From: Deltaproteobacteria bacterium YD0425bin51
Lineage (GTDB): Bacteria > Desulfobacterota > Desulfobacteria > Desulfobacterales > YD0425bin51
Reading direction: 5' to 3'
Assembly (NCBI GenBank): GCA_002753225.1
Contig: PDZS01000055.1
Location: forward strand, 1-32,069
Length of the DNA stretch: 32,069 bases
The notes beneath the pieces were generated by a model. The model saw only the letters and a program-made list of their open reading frames with translations. It had not been told where the DNA came from and made no database searches. Shown here piece after piece: positions 24,310 through 32,069 of the stretch. Both the position numbers and the translations under genes were made by a program. Every line of letters starts with the position of its first letter. Position 1 is the stretch's first letter.

Positions 24310-25782
24310 TCAATATTGTTGAATAAATTTCCTCTCTAATGAGCAAGAATTCATTTCAACAATATGTTCCACAGTTTTTCTTCCAAATTTTTTATTAATC
24401 ATATGTAAGTATCTCGGGCTATTATAATAAGTGTTAAAAGCATAATCTCTAAAAGCTAATACTTGGCCACCTGATAAGTACATAGTTGGCAGAGGAAAAC
24501 TCTCGTATGAATATTGTGAATATCCCTGCCAGTTGTCAGGTAATTTCCAGTTCTTTTCTATAGCAGTTTCATATAATTTAGAACCAGGAAAAGCCATAGC
24601 AGAATAGATATTAGCCCATTCAGCATTAATATCTATCATTAAACTCAATGTTTGGTTCATGGAATCATAATCGTCTTCTGGTAAGCCAAATAGAAAATTT
24701 GAACAGATATAAATACCAAGGCTTTTGGTCATCTGAACAATATTTTCAACCTGCTCAATCTTGTATCCTTTTGATACATCTTCTATAACACGCTTATTGG
24801 CAGACTCAAAACCATATGCAATCCAGTTTATTCCTGCTTCTTTCATTTTAGCTAACATTCTTTCAGTAACTGTATCTACTCTTGCATATGCCCACATATT
24901 CAAATTGTATTTTCTCTCAATAATCATATCACAAAGCTTTATAACCCGCTTTTCATTATGTGCAAATAATTCATCCATAATCTTGATATGTTTAATACCA
25001 TACTTGTTTACCAGAATATCAATCTCTCCAATGACATTATCTATACTTCGATGGCGTATGGTATTTTTTCCAAAAAGCGAATTTATACAGCAAAAACTGC
25101 AACGAAAAGGACATCCAAGGCTTGTATATAATATTGCGTAAGGTTGACGATTATCTATATCATCAAAACAATGCCAATTATGCGCTCTGTATTTATTCAT
25201 AGGAAGCATATCCCATGCAGGGAGAGGTATTTCATCTAAATCTTTTATAAGCTGAGGCCTTGGATTTGAAATTATCTGACCATTTATTTTATACCAAAGA
25301 CCTTCTATATTAAAATCATTCGCCCTACTTTTTATCGCATCAATTAATTTTGGAAATGTAATAAATCCTTCACCTTGACATACAAAATCCACATCTCCTT
25401 CAGAAATTGTTTCTCTAGGCAAAGCACTTGGATGCAAACCTGAAAGAACGGTCTTGATTTCGGGATCAAGAGATCTGAGCACTGATAAAATTTTTAAAGC
25501 TCCTGTCATATTCATAGTTGATGCAGAAGGGTTGGTTCCAGAAACAACTATAGCCGCAATTAGAGGATTTACATCTACTATTTTTTTAGCTGTTTCTTCA
25601 TAACTCCAATTTTCAACTTCAGCATCATATAATACTACTGAATAACCCAAGTTGCGTAAATAGCCTGCTAAAAGTGCGCCCCATAGTGGAGGCTCAATAG
25701 CTGTTAAGTTAAAAGAACTTAATTCACCATATAATTGCTTCTGGTTGCCTGGTTTAACAAGGACAATATCAACTTTATTCAT
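24310..25782 (-). CDS. B12-binding-domain radical SAM protein
   Basis: This is a 490-residue radical SAM enzyme. The N-terminal third is a cobalamin-binding-like Rossmann domain (VDIVLVKPG, GALLAGYLRNLGYSVVLYD, SGLHPSALP). The radical SAM domain starts near residue 215 with the cluster motif CPFRCSFC (Cys224, Cys228, Cys231). ANLFGLP-like NFLFGLPEDD and the C-terminal FGRKTVEHIV also fit the group. Relatives catalyse methylation or rearrangement at unactivated carbons. The position between sugar-nucleotide enzymes and a methyltransferase suggests modification of a sugar, perhaps C-methylation, but the substrate is unknown. A GGAG lies about 10 bases before the ATG, overlapping the end of the preceding gene. 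Confidence 0.9.
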   Translation of the reverse strand: MNKVDIVLVKPGNQKQLYGELSSFNLTAIEPPLWGALLAGYLRNLGYSVVLYDAEVENWSYEETAKKIVDVNPLIAAIVVSGTNPSASTMNMTGALKILSVLRSLDPEIKTVLSGLHPSALPRETISEGDVDFVCQGEGFITFPKLIDAIKSRANDFNIEGLWYKINGQIISNPRPQLIKDLDEIPLPAWDMLPMNKYRAHNWHCFDDIDNRQPYAILYTSLGCPFRCSFCCINSLFGKNTIRHRSIDNVIGEIDILVNKYGIKHIKIMDELFAHNEKRVIKLCDMIIERKYNLNMWAYARVDTVTERMLAKMKEAGINWIAYGFESANKRVIEDVSKGYKIEQVENIVQMTKSLGIYICSNFLFGLPEDDYDSMNQTLSLMIDINAEWANIYSAMAFPGSKLYETAIEKNWKLPDNWQGYSQYSYESFPLPTMYLSGGQVLAFRDYAFNTYYNSPRYLHMINKKFGRKTVEHIVEMNSCSLERKFIQQY

Positions 25783-25787
25783 TATAG

Positions 25788-26969
25788 CTACTCCGGATAT
25801 CTAACATCATTTAAGATATTACACAGCTTTATAATTTTCTGTTCTTCAAGATCTGGATAATTGCCGATATAATAACCATAAAAATGGATATGTTCTATAT
25901 TAGGATATTTCTCATATTCTTTTTCTGGGATAATTCCCTTTAAATATGGCTGCCTCAATTGGTTACCTCCTCCTGAACTACCACGCCTGAATTCAATACC
26001 TGAATCTCTCATCTTTTTTTCAAGTTTATCTCTAAATTTGGGATCAGGATTCTTCATTACAAGATTAAATGCGTAATTACAGCTTCCATCCACATCAAAA
26101 TCGGTTTTATATTTACTGGAATCAAGATTCCTTAGAAAAATATCAAAATTTCTTTTTCGCTTCACATTATTAACATCTAACTTTTTTAATTGACTGCGCC
26201 CTAGAACAGCACCAATTTCTGTATTTCGCACATTGTATGCTGGAAATGCAAAAATAAAATCTAAAGTTAAATCTGGATTTTCCTGTACATATTTCTTTTT
26301 GATCGATTCAGAAATTGTTTCTCTTACCATTCCATGAGATCGTAACATCCTTAAAATCTCATAAATATTTTCATCATTAGTGCATACCATACCTCCTTCA
26401 ACAGTACTCATGTGATGTGCAAAATAGAATGAAAAATTTGATATTAAACCCAATGAACCTAGCTTTTTACCTTTATGAGTTGCACCGTGAGACTCACATA
26501 CGTCTTCAATTAGTGGTATATTACGTTTAGATAGTTCATTTACAAGCTTATCAGTTAAGCCATTAAACCCTTGAACATGGGTTAGAAAAACAGCTTTTGT
26601 TTTATTCGTTATCTTTGCAATAATTTGTTCATCATCCATAGCTAAATTCTTAGGATTTATATCTACAAAAACTGGCTTAAAACCATTTTGAATAACGGAT
26701 GCGATATCAGAAACCCAAGTAAGGGTTGGTACAATAATTTCCCCATCACCAAATATATGTTTTATAGCAGCCATTGTTATTAAATTTGCAGAAGCACCAG
26801 AGTTAACAAAGACGCTATAACGCATTCCAAGCCACTGGGACCACTCTTTTTCAAATGCTTTTACATTTTCCCCTTGTGTAAGACGTGGCATACCTTTTAA
26901 AAAGTCTATTAGGATATTCAAATCTTCTTGAGTTATATTGTTTTCCATTAATGGCCAGTTAAATTCCAT
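25788..26969 (-). CDS. ColD/RfbH-like PLP-dependent sugar 3-dehydratase (DegT family)
   Basis: This is a member of the DegT/DnrJ/EryC1/StrS fold family. I choose the ATG at 26969 (393 residues), preceded by AAAGGA at 6 bases; an ATG at 26984 would add five residues. PLP-binding features are VNSGASAN and the Asp of IEDVCESHGA. The position that holds the Schiff-base Lys in aminotransferases is His in FYFAHHMSTVEGG (first His at residue 185). The following RSHGM and FAFPAYNVRNTEIGA also resemble ColD. Lys-to-His is the hallmark of ColD and RfbH (E1), which remove the C3 hydroxyl of 4-keto-6-deoxy sugars. With the adjoining Fcl/ColC-like gene this suggests a 3,6-dideoxy sugar. The exact substrate is inferred. 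Confidence 0.87.
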   Translation of the reverse strand: MEFNWPLMENNITQEDLNILIDFLKGMPRLTQGENVKAFEKEWSQWLGMRYSVFVNSGASANLITMAAIKHIFGDGEIIVPTLTWVSDIASVIQNGFKPVFVDINPKNLAMDDEQIIAKITNKTKAVFLTHVQGFNGLTDKLVNELSKRNIPLIEDVCESHGATHKGKKLGSLGLISNFSFYFAHHMSTVEGGMVCTNDENIYEILRMLRSHGMVRETISESIKKKYVQENPDLTLDFIFAFPAYNVRNTEIGAVLGRSQLKKLDVNNVKRKRNFDIFLRNLDSSKYKTDFDVDGSCNYAFNLVMKNPDPKFRDKLEKKMRDSGIEFRRGSSGGGNQLRQPYLKGIIPEKEYEKYPNIEHIHFYGYYIGNYPDLEEQKIIKLCNILNDVRYPE

Positions 26970-26984
26970 AAAAAATCCTTTCAT

Positions 26985-27932
26985 TTATTCTTGAATTTTA
27001 CTTGAGCAGATATTATGAGTGAACCATTGATATGTTTGCTTTAGAGCATCCTGCATATTCCAGGATGGTTTCCAGCCCATTTGGTTTATTTTTTGTGTAT
27101 CTAAAATCTTCAAAGGCATGCCGTCTGGTTTTGAAGTATCAAAAATAAGCTCACCTGAATAGCCTGTTATTTCCTTTATAATTCCGGCTAAATCAGATAT
27201 GGATAAGTCATTGTTTGATCCTATGTTGATTGGCTCTATATTATTATAATGATCAAGTAAAAAGATAGATGCATTCGCAAGATCGTTAACATATATAAAG
27301 TCACGCCTTGGCTTACCAGTACCCCAGATAATTAGCTTTTCTTCTTTGTTTTTAATAGCATTATGTATCTTAGTTATAAGTGCACCTATTACATGTGAAT
27401 CTTCTATACTAAAATCATCTCCTGGACCAAACACATTTGCAGGAATAGCAGAAATAAAGTTCATGTCATATTGTTTTCTGTAAGCTTGACAAAGCTTAAT
27501 TCCTGCAATTTTAGCGACAGCATATGATTCATTTGTAGATTCAAGATGACCTGTAAGTAAAAATTCTTCCTTCATAGGCTGAGCACTAAGTTTTGGATAA
27601 GAGCAAGAGCTTGCAAGATATAGCAATTTCTTTACTCCATTTTTATATGCCTCATGGATGATAAAACATTCAGATAATAAATTATCTATCATAAAATCAG
27701 CAGGATATTTCTGATTTGCGGCAATACCTCCAGATTTTCCTCCTGCAATTATTACATAATCAGGTTTTGTCTTATTAAAAAAATCCTTTACTGCTTTTTG
27801 ATCGAGCAAATCAGGCTCTTCATCTCCTCTACCAACAATATTTAAATATCCTTTTTGTTCCAATACCTTTAAAATTTCAGCACCAATCATTTTATATCCG
27901 CCGGAAACGAATATTTTGCTCTTTTTATCCAT
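26985..27932 (-). CDS. GDP-L-fucose synthase/ColC-like SDR epimerase-reductase
   Basis: This is a short-chain dehydrogenase of the Fcl family, which epimerises and reduces GDP-4-keto-6-deoxy sugars. The 315-residue protein keeps all the catalytic positions of E. coli Fcl shifted by one: Ser108, Cys110 (SSCSYP), Tyr137 and Lys141 (YAVAK) and His180 (DSHV), so both epimerase acid/base residues are present. NVFGPGDDF and the late FDTSKPDGMPLKILD are also family marks. The NADP loop is unusual: GGYKMIG has Lys where GHRGMVG-type sequences have the middle Gly. A GAGG site in the end of the preceding gene precedes the ATG. It directly abuts the ColD-like gene, as colC and colD would be paired for colitose. 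Confidence 0.88.
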   Translation of the reverse strand: MDKKSKIFVSGGYKMIGAEILKVLEQKGYLNIVGRGDEEPDLLDQKAVKDFFNKTKPDYVIIAGGKSGGIAANQKYPADFMIDNLLSECFIIHEAYKNGVKKLLYLASSCSYPKLSAQPMKEEFLLTGHLESTNESYAVAKIAGIKLCQAYRKQYDMNFISAIPANVFGPGDDFSIEDSHVIGALITKIHNAIKNKEEKLIIWGTGKPRRDFIYVNDLANASIFLLDHYNNIEPINIGSNNDLSISDLAGIIKEITGYSGELIFDTSKPDGMPLKILDTQKINQMGWKPSWNMQDALKQTYQWFTHNICSSKIQE

Positions 27933-27936
27933 TATC

Positions 27937-28986
27937 TTAACCTCGATAACTATATACTTTTAATATTGCTTCTTTAATTTCAGGTTTTCCAATATAGTAG
28001 GCATCCTCCAATGTATAACCAGCAGGTGTTGGAAGATCAGGGCATGCTACCCTTCCAATAGGGGCTTTTAGGAATTTAAAGGCTTTTTCTACAATCATTG
28101 CACTTATTTCTGCTGTTACTCCAGCAGTCTTCCATCCATTATCAACTATAACAACCCTCCCTGTTTTAGCAACAGACTCAAGGATAATTTCCTCATCAAG
28201 CGGACGTAAAGTACGTGGATCTATGACTTCCACATCAATTTTTTCTGACATCAATTCTTGCGCCACATAAAATGAATCAGTTACAAGGTGAGAGACAGCT
28301 ATAACTGTCACATCTCTTCCATTTTTTCTTATAATACCTTTTCCTATAGGAACAGTATACATATAATCAGGAACAATACCATTTTGTTTAAAATTAAACC
28401 GGTGATCCATGATAATTACTGGATTATTATCCTTTACTGCAGACAGCATCAAACCCTTAGCATCAAAACATGTACTTGGCATAACCAATTTAATTCCTGG
28501 TATATGCATAAATAAACCCTGCAGAGCTTGTGAATGCTGGGCAGCAGACCCCCATCCACGACCAATGCAAGTCCATATAACAAGTGGAACACTCACTTTA
28601 CCGCCAAACATAAAATACCATTTTGATGCATGATTTACAATTTGGTCCATTGCTAGATATAGAAAATCAGGACGGTTGTGAAAATAAATAGGACGCATAC
28701 CTCCTAATGCAGCTCCTACTGCCATACCAGTCAAGGCAGTTTCAGCAAGTGGCGTATCAAAAACACGTTCTTTGCCAAATTTTTGATGGAGATTTTTTGT
28801 GGCTCCGAACATTCCGCTTGGATCGTCAACACCTTGGCCCATTACAAAAACATTAGGATCTTGTTCAAGAGCCTGGTAAACACCCTCTCTTACAGCTTCA
28901 TGATAACTTATTCTACGGCAGTCTTTAATTTTTTCTGAACAAAAGTCAGGTTCATTTTCAATTGGTTTAATTTTTGACCATGGCAT
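27937..28986 (-). CDS. TPP-dependent enzyme, beta subunit (PDH-E1/transketolase C-terminal type)
   Basis: This is the beta subunit of a two-chain thiamine-diphosphate enzyme like pyruvate dehydrogenase E1 or acetoin dehydrogenase. The 349-residue protein has ISYHEAVREG, DTPLAETALTGMAVGAALGG, GRGWGSAAQHSQAL and, in the C-terminal transketolase domain, EVIDPRTLRPLDEE. It is paired with the alpha subunit 5 bases upstream. No lipoyl E2 or E3 gene is seen in the window, so a classical dehydrogenase complex is unlikely here. In a sugar cluster it may instead transfer an acyl or two-carbon unit to a keto sugar; that is inference. Confidence 0.92.
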   Translation of the reverse strand: MPWSKIKPIENEPDFCSEKIKDCRRISYHEAVREGVYQALEQDPNVFVMGQGVDDPSGMFGATKNLHQKFGKERVFDTPLAETALTGMAVGAALGGMRPIYFHNRPDFLYLAMDQIVNHASKWYFMFGGKVSVPLVIWTCIGRGWGSAAQHSQALQGLFMHIPGIKLVMPSTCFDAKGLMLSAVKDNNPVIIMDHRFNFKQNGIVPDYMYTVPIGKGIIRKNGRDVTVIAVSHLVTDSFYVAQELMSEKIDVEVIDPRTLRPLDEEIILESVAKTGRVVIVDNGWKTAGVTAEISAMIVEKAFKFLKAPIGRVACPDLPTPAGYTLEDAYYIGKPEIKEAILKVYSYRG

Positions 28987-28991
28987 AATAA

Positions 28992-29963
28992 TTACTCACA
29001 GAAAATATAGGTATAAAGGTCTTCTTTAGTTGGCAAAGGACTCTCTTTTGCATTTGAAAAGGCAACATCAATTTCATATGAAATCCTTTGTTCCATCTCT
29101 GAAAGGATGGAGGTTGTCAATATCTGATCTTGAATTAGTATTGTTTGAAAATTAATTACCGGGCACTTTTTTTTCCATTGCTCTATTTCCTCTTGATCCC
29201 TATATCCTTTAGGATCTTGTGAAAGACTTCCAGCATGACCAAGAATTCTGTATGTTTCGCATTCAATAAATGAGGGTCCAAAACCATTCCTTGCTCGCTC
29301 AACAACCTGTTTAGCTATCTCATAGACACTAAGGATATCATTTCCATCAATTTTACTTGAAAATAATAAGTCAGAAGGTGCTTTATGAAATATGTTTTCT
29401 CCTGCTTTTCTTGCTGAAACATGTGAACAAACTGACCATTGGTTATTTTCAAGCACATATATTACAGGTAACTTTTTTAGCATTGCAAAATTAAGGCTTT
29501 CATATAAAACACCTTCATCAGCTGCACCATCACCAAAGAATATCATACTGACATTCTTTGACCCTTTCATTTTGGATGAAAGTCCCAGACCTGTTCCTAT
29601 TGGAATCCCTCCTCCAACAATAGCGGAACTTCCCAAATGTCCTACAGAAACATCTATAAGGTGCATAGAACCGCCAAACCCCTTAGAACATCCTCCTGTT
29701 TTGCAGTGGAGTTCTGCTATAAGAGCATTAAGATCTCCTCCTTTAGCAAGATAATGTCCATGTCCACGGTGATTACTTGAAATATAGTCTTCTTTTTGGA
29801 GTAAAGAACAAAAGCCTACAGAAATAGCTTCTTGCCCAATACATAAGTGAACAGGGGTTTTCATTTCATCATTCATATAAAGAGCTTCGATACGTTCCTG
29901 AACCCTTCTAATACGAAGCATTTCATAAAATAATTCAAGTTTTTTTTCGTTTGATATTTTCAC
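28992..29963 (-). CDS. TPP-dependent enzyme, alpha subunit (PDH-E1 alpha type)
   Basis: This is the TPP-binding alpha subunit partner of the adjacent beta gene. The 323-residue protein has HRGHGHYLAKGG, GGSMHL, and the TPP motif starting GDG (144-146) and ending NN (173-174). The later SFIECETYRILGHAG is also typical. The start is a GTG at 29963, with only a weak AAAAGA upstream; an internal Met would remove the first conserved helix. The gene follows the sugar kinase by 30 bases. The location in a polysaccharide operon without E2/E3 points to a carboligase-like role rather than central metabolism. Confidence 0.92.
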   Translation of the reverse strand: MKISNEKKLELFYEMLRIRRVQERIEALYMNDEMKTPVHLCIGQEAISVGFCSLLQKEDYISSNHRGHGHYLAKGGDLNALIAELHCKTGGCSKGFGGSMHLIDVSVGHLGSSAIVGGGIPIGTGLGLSSKMKGSKNVSMIFFGDGAADEGVLYESLNFAMLKKLPVIYVLENNQWSVCSHVSARKAGENIFHKAPSDLLFSSKIDGNDILSVYEIAKQVVERARNGFGPSFIECETYRILGHAGSLSQDPKGYRDQEEIEQWKKKCPVINFQTILIQDQILTTSILSEMEQRISYEIDVAFSNAKESPLPTKEDLYTYIFCE

Positions 29964-29993
29964 GTCTTTTAATATAAATTTTACAACATATTA

Positions 29994-31052
29994 TTATTGA
30001 GTTAGTTCTCTGAAAGGACTAATTGTTCTATTAGTTCGATCATTTTCTATAGAACTGTAATCCTTTTGATCCGGGTCATAAAATATAATCTGACTTCCAT
30101 TAGGTTCAAAGCTAAAAGGGACATGTATCATATTTCCAAAAGCTTCTCTTACTTTCTTCTGATGAGATGGAGGTACAAACAATAATAGAAAACCTCCCCC
30201 TCCAGCACCTGTAAGTTTTCCGCCTATTGCTCCATTCGATTTTGCAAATTCATAAAGCTCATCAACAGTTGAATTAGTCACTTTAGAACTTAAACCTCGC
30301 TTAGCTTTCCAAGCTTCATTCAAAAGCTCTCCAAATTTACATACACATGAATTTCCTTTTAATATGGATATTCCTTCATCCACCATGTTATGCATTCTGT
30401 TTAGCAGTTCAGATTTTTTATCGATATTATTCACATAACTCACAGCTACATTAGATGCTGTTCTTACAATCCCTGTATAAAGAAGCATTAAATGCTCATT
30501 AAGCTCTTTTAATCTATCTTTAGAAAGCACTATGAGATTAACATTGATATCTCCATTAGTTGAAAAATCAATCTTATTAAACCCACCATAAGCTGCTGAA
30601 ACTTGATCTTGGGAGCCAACTGTTTCTTTAATCATATTTTGCTCAATATGTATACTATCAAGAGCAAGCTGTTTTTTTGTCGGCATTTTCCCTTCAATAG
30701 CATACAAAGTATGAAGAAGTCCAACTGTGAAAGAAGAACTAGACCCCATTCCACTTCGAGCAGGAAGATCTCCATCATGATGAATTTCGACCCCGCGCTT
30801 TACTTTTATAAAACGTAATGTTTCCCTTACCGAAGGATGTTGAATATCATTTATCGACTGACAACTTTCCACCCTTGAATAAACAATCCTTATTTTATGC
30901 TCAAAAAATGGAGGTAAATAACGACATGTTATATAACAATACTTATCAATAGCTGTAGCTAATACGCTACCACCATTTTTAAGATACCAATCAGGATAGT
31001 CCGTACCTCCACCAAAGAAAGAGATTCTATAAGGTGTTCTACTAATTATCAT
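29994..31052 (-). CDS. HddA-like GHMP-family sugar kinase
   Basis: This is a GHMP kinase of 352 residues. Motif 1 is RISFFGGGTDYP (9-20), the ATP loop is PARSGMGSSSSF (97-108) and motif 3 is KLTGAGGGGFLL (279-290). The sequence is closest in character to D-glycero-D-manno-heptose-7-phosphate kinase (HddA), which makes the heptose-1,7-bisphosphate precursor of GDP-heptose. Related kinases act on fucose or other sugars, so the substrate is not certain. A GAGGA site precedes the ATG by 8 bases. With the HddC-like gene at 14753 it supports a GDP-heptose branch; the isomerase (GmhA) and phosphatase (GmhB) are not in the window. Confidence 0.87.
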   Translation of the reverse strand: MIISRTPYRISFFGGGTDYPDWYLKNGGSVLATAIDKYCYITCRYLPPFFEHKIRIVYSRVESCQSINDIQHPSVRETLRFIKVKRGVEIHHDGDLPARSGMGSSSSFTVGLLHTLYAIEGKMPTKKQLALDSIHIEQNMIKETVGSQDQVSAAYGGFNKIDFSTNGDINVNLIVLSKDRLKELNEHLMLLYTGIVRTASNVAVSYVNNIDKKSELLNRMHNMVDEGISILKGNSCVCKFGELLNEAWKAKRGLSSKVTNSTVDELYEFAKSNGAIGGKLTGAGGGGFLLLFVPPSHQKKVREAFGNMIHVPFSFEPNGSQIIFYDPDQKDYSSIENDRTNRTISPFRELTQ

Positions 31053-31072
31053 ATCTGATTCCTCTTACTCAA

Positions 31073-32011
31073 TTATACGTTTGCAAATCGAAGTGGTTTT
31101 AATAGCTTATACCCTTTTAACAATTCAATTATCCCGCTATCAAGACTAAAATCAGGACTCCAACCAAGTGACTCAATCTTCTCATTGCTAACTAAATAAT
31201 CACGCTTGTCTGGATCTTCTCCAATTGATGCAGCATGGATGTATAGTCCAGGAACATACTCTTTTATTTTCTCACACAATTGCCTCTTTGTAAGATTTGC
31301 TGTGCTAAGCCCTACATTATAAGGCTCTCCTTTCATTTTATTGAAATTATCTATTGTGAAAATAAAAGCTTTAGCAACATCCTTGATATGTATATAGTTT
31401 CTTCGGAAATGCTCTTCAAAAAGGATAATAAATCGATCCTTAAAAGCCCTATAAACAAAATCATTCACCAAAAGATCCATTCTCATTCTAGGACTTACAC
31501 CAAAAACAGTTGCCAAACGAAGTGTTACAGCGTTCCCTTTTTCTAAAAGAGCCTTTTCAATCGCAACTTTATGCCTGCCATATTCTGAGATAGGATTTAA
31601 TGGTGACTTTTCAGTGCAATACGCATCTTTTTCTCCAATACCATATCCGCTGTTAGTACATGGAAAAACAACCATTTGCGATTTTGAAATTAAATTTACA
31701 ATACTCATATGTGCTTCATAATTAACCAATTTTGTAACTGTTGGATTAATTTTACAGGCTGGTGCTCCAACAATAGCGGCTAAAGGTATAATTATATCAA
31801 ATTTTGGTATTAAAGATGCCATTAAAGCATCATCACAGATATCCCCTTTAATAAAATCAAAATTTTCATTTGAACAGCATTCAAGAAGTGATGTTTGCCC
31901 ATATACTAAAGAGTCAATAACAGTAACAATATATCCTTTCTGCAATAATGCAGGTACAAGAATTGATCCTATATAACCAGCGCCTCCGGTTACTAGTATT
32001 TTTGCTTTCAT
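31073..32011 (-). CDS. NAD-dependent sugar epimerase/dehydratase (extended SDR)
   Basis: This is an extended short-chain dehydrogenase of 312 residues. It has the NAD loop TGGAGYIGS (8-16), GDICD, the catalytic Ser121 (NSGYG) and YxxxK at Tyr144/Lys148, with LRLATVFGVSPRMR and NYIHIKDVAKAF in the substrate half. It resembles 4-epimerases and 4,6-dehydratases of nucleotide sugars; the exact reaction cannot be told. A GGAG site is 7 bases before the ATG. It is the first gene of the cluster within the window and is 20 bases upstream of the kinase. Confidence 0.87.
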   Translation of the reverse strand: MKAKILVTGGAGYIGSILVPALLQKGYIVTVIDSLVYGQTSLLECCSNENFDFIKGDICDDALMASLIPKFDIIIPLAAIVGAPACKINPTVTKLVNYEAHMSIVNLISKSQMVVFPCTNSGYGIGEKDAYCTEKSPLNPISEYGRHKVAIEKALLEKGNAVTLRLATVFGVSPRMRMDLLVNDFVYRAFKDRFIILFEEHFRRNYIHIKDVAKAFIFTIDNFNKMKGEPYNVGLSTANLTKRQLCEKIKEYVPGLYIHAASIGEDPDKRDYLVSNEKIESLGWSPDFSLDSGIIELLKGYKLLKPLRFANV

Positions 32012-32069
32012 TTTTTTCTCCTATATATTATAACTATTTTTATTTATATTTTTAATTATAACTATTTTT
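32012..32069. other. AT-rich leader upstream of the SDR epimerase gene
   Basis: The last 58 bases are almost pure A+T and contain a 15-base direct repeat, ATTATAACTATTTTT, at 32027-32041 and 32055-32069. On the minus strand each copy carries TATAAT, but no good -35 box is seen within the window and the inner copy is too close to the ribosome site to be a normal promoter. The outer copy could be a -10 box if its -35 lies beyond the window. Confidence 0.35.

Noticed and set aside
24310..24760. Frameshift joining the radical SAM gene to the downstream protein-like remnant
   Set aside because: The radical SAM protein already ends with its normal C-terminal block (FGRKTVEHIV and a short tail), so the remnant is not needed to complete it.
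25788..26969. Sugar aminotransferase function for the DegT-family protein
   Set aside because: The Schiff-base Lys needed for transamination is replaced by His, so a ColD/RfbH-type dehydratase fits better.
29392..29754. Plus-strand open frame of 120 codons inside the TPP alpha-subunit gene
   Set aside because: It is the complement of a strongly conserved coding sequence and has no ribosome site or recognisable domain. The same holds for the other antisense frames in the window.
27937..29963. Pyruvate or acetoin dehydrogenase complex of central metabolism
   Set aside because: No E2 or E3 gene accompanies the E1 pair and it is embedded in a polysaccharide operon with spacings of 4 to 30 bases.
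32027..32069. Two 15-base direct repeats as the start of a CRISPR array
   Set aside because: The repeats are pure A/T apart from one C, the spacer is only 13 bases, and no cas gene is present. They are more likely low-complexity promoter DNA.

Overview
The window is AT-rich (roughly one third G+C by eye) and bacterial, with short intergenic gaps and typical Shine-Dalgarno sites. Gene content suggests a Gram-negative, probably deltaproteobacterial (Desulfobacterota, Desulfobacterales-like) genome. It has a lipid A-type acyltransferase, the order acyltransferase - Trm112 - DUF4416 - YicC - RemA/DUF370 - Gmk that I associate with that group, a PreP-type M16 peptidase, an MshEN-domain protein and a large surface-polysaccharide cluster. 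The taxonomic call is inference.

Layout. (1) Bases 1-2343, plus strand: end of an M16C peptidase and a Rossmann/DUF2520 protein. (2) 2337-5836, minus strand: rlmB, icd, comF, panB, an apparent housekeeping operon. (3) 5837-6691: a leader with a long hairpin upstream of rlmB. Diverging from it is a stand-alone secreted small protein with a fully consensus sigma-70 promoter and a strong terminator. (4) 6696-10857, minus strand: acyltransferase, a 56-residue Trm112 protein, DUF4416, yicC, DUF370/remA, gmk and a membrane-anchored MshEN protein. (5) 10937-13272, plus strand: a secreted PEGA-PEGA-SUMF1 protein translationally coupled to a mannose-1-phosphate guanylyltransferase. (6) 13238-32011, minus strand: a Uma2-family gene, then 16 genes packed as one probable polysaccharide operon whose upstream end lies beyond the window.

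The polysaccharide cluster, in transcription order: SDR epimerase, HddA-like sugar kinase, TPP enzyme alpha and beta subunits of the PDH-E1 type, Fcl/ColC-like epimerase-reductase, ColD/RfbH-like PLP protein with His where aminotransferases have Lys, B12-binding radical SAM enzyme, methyltransferase, glycosyltransferase, DPM1/GtrB-like glycosyltransferase, large multi-membrane-span protein, ABC-2 permease, ABC ATPase, glycosyltransferase, HddC-like nucleotidyltransferase, glycosyltransferase. Together they look like synthesis of a GDP-activated deoxy-sugar (possibly heptose-derived and possibly carrying a two-carbon branch), its assembly into a glycan, and export by a Wzm/Wzt-type ABC transporter.

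Two points deserve most attention. First, a module of about 55-70 residues (core like GYNIVRFKGKxxGxxQG) occurs eight times in three consecutive-region proteins of different type: methyltransferase x3, glycosyltransferase x1, membrane protein x4. I cannot assign it to a named family. Second, the Lys-to-His ColD-like dehydratase sits with a two-subunit TPP enzyme and an Fcl-like enzyme. This resembles the logic of yersiniose-type branched-sugar synthesis, but with a PDH-E1-type carboligase in place of the YerE type.
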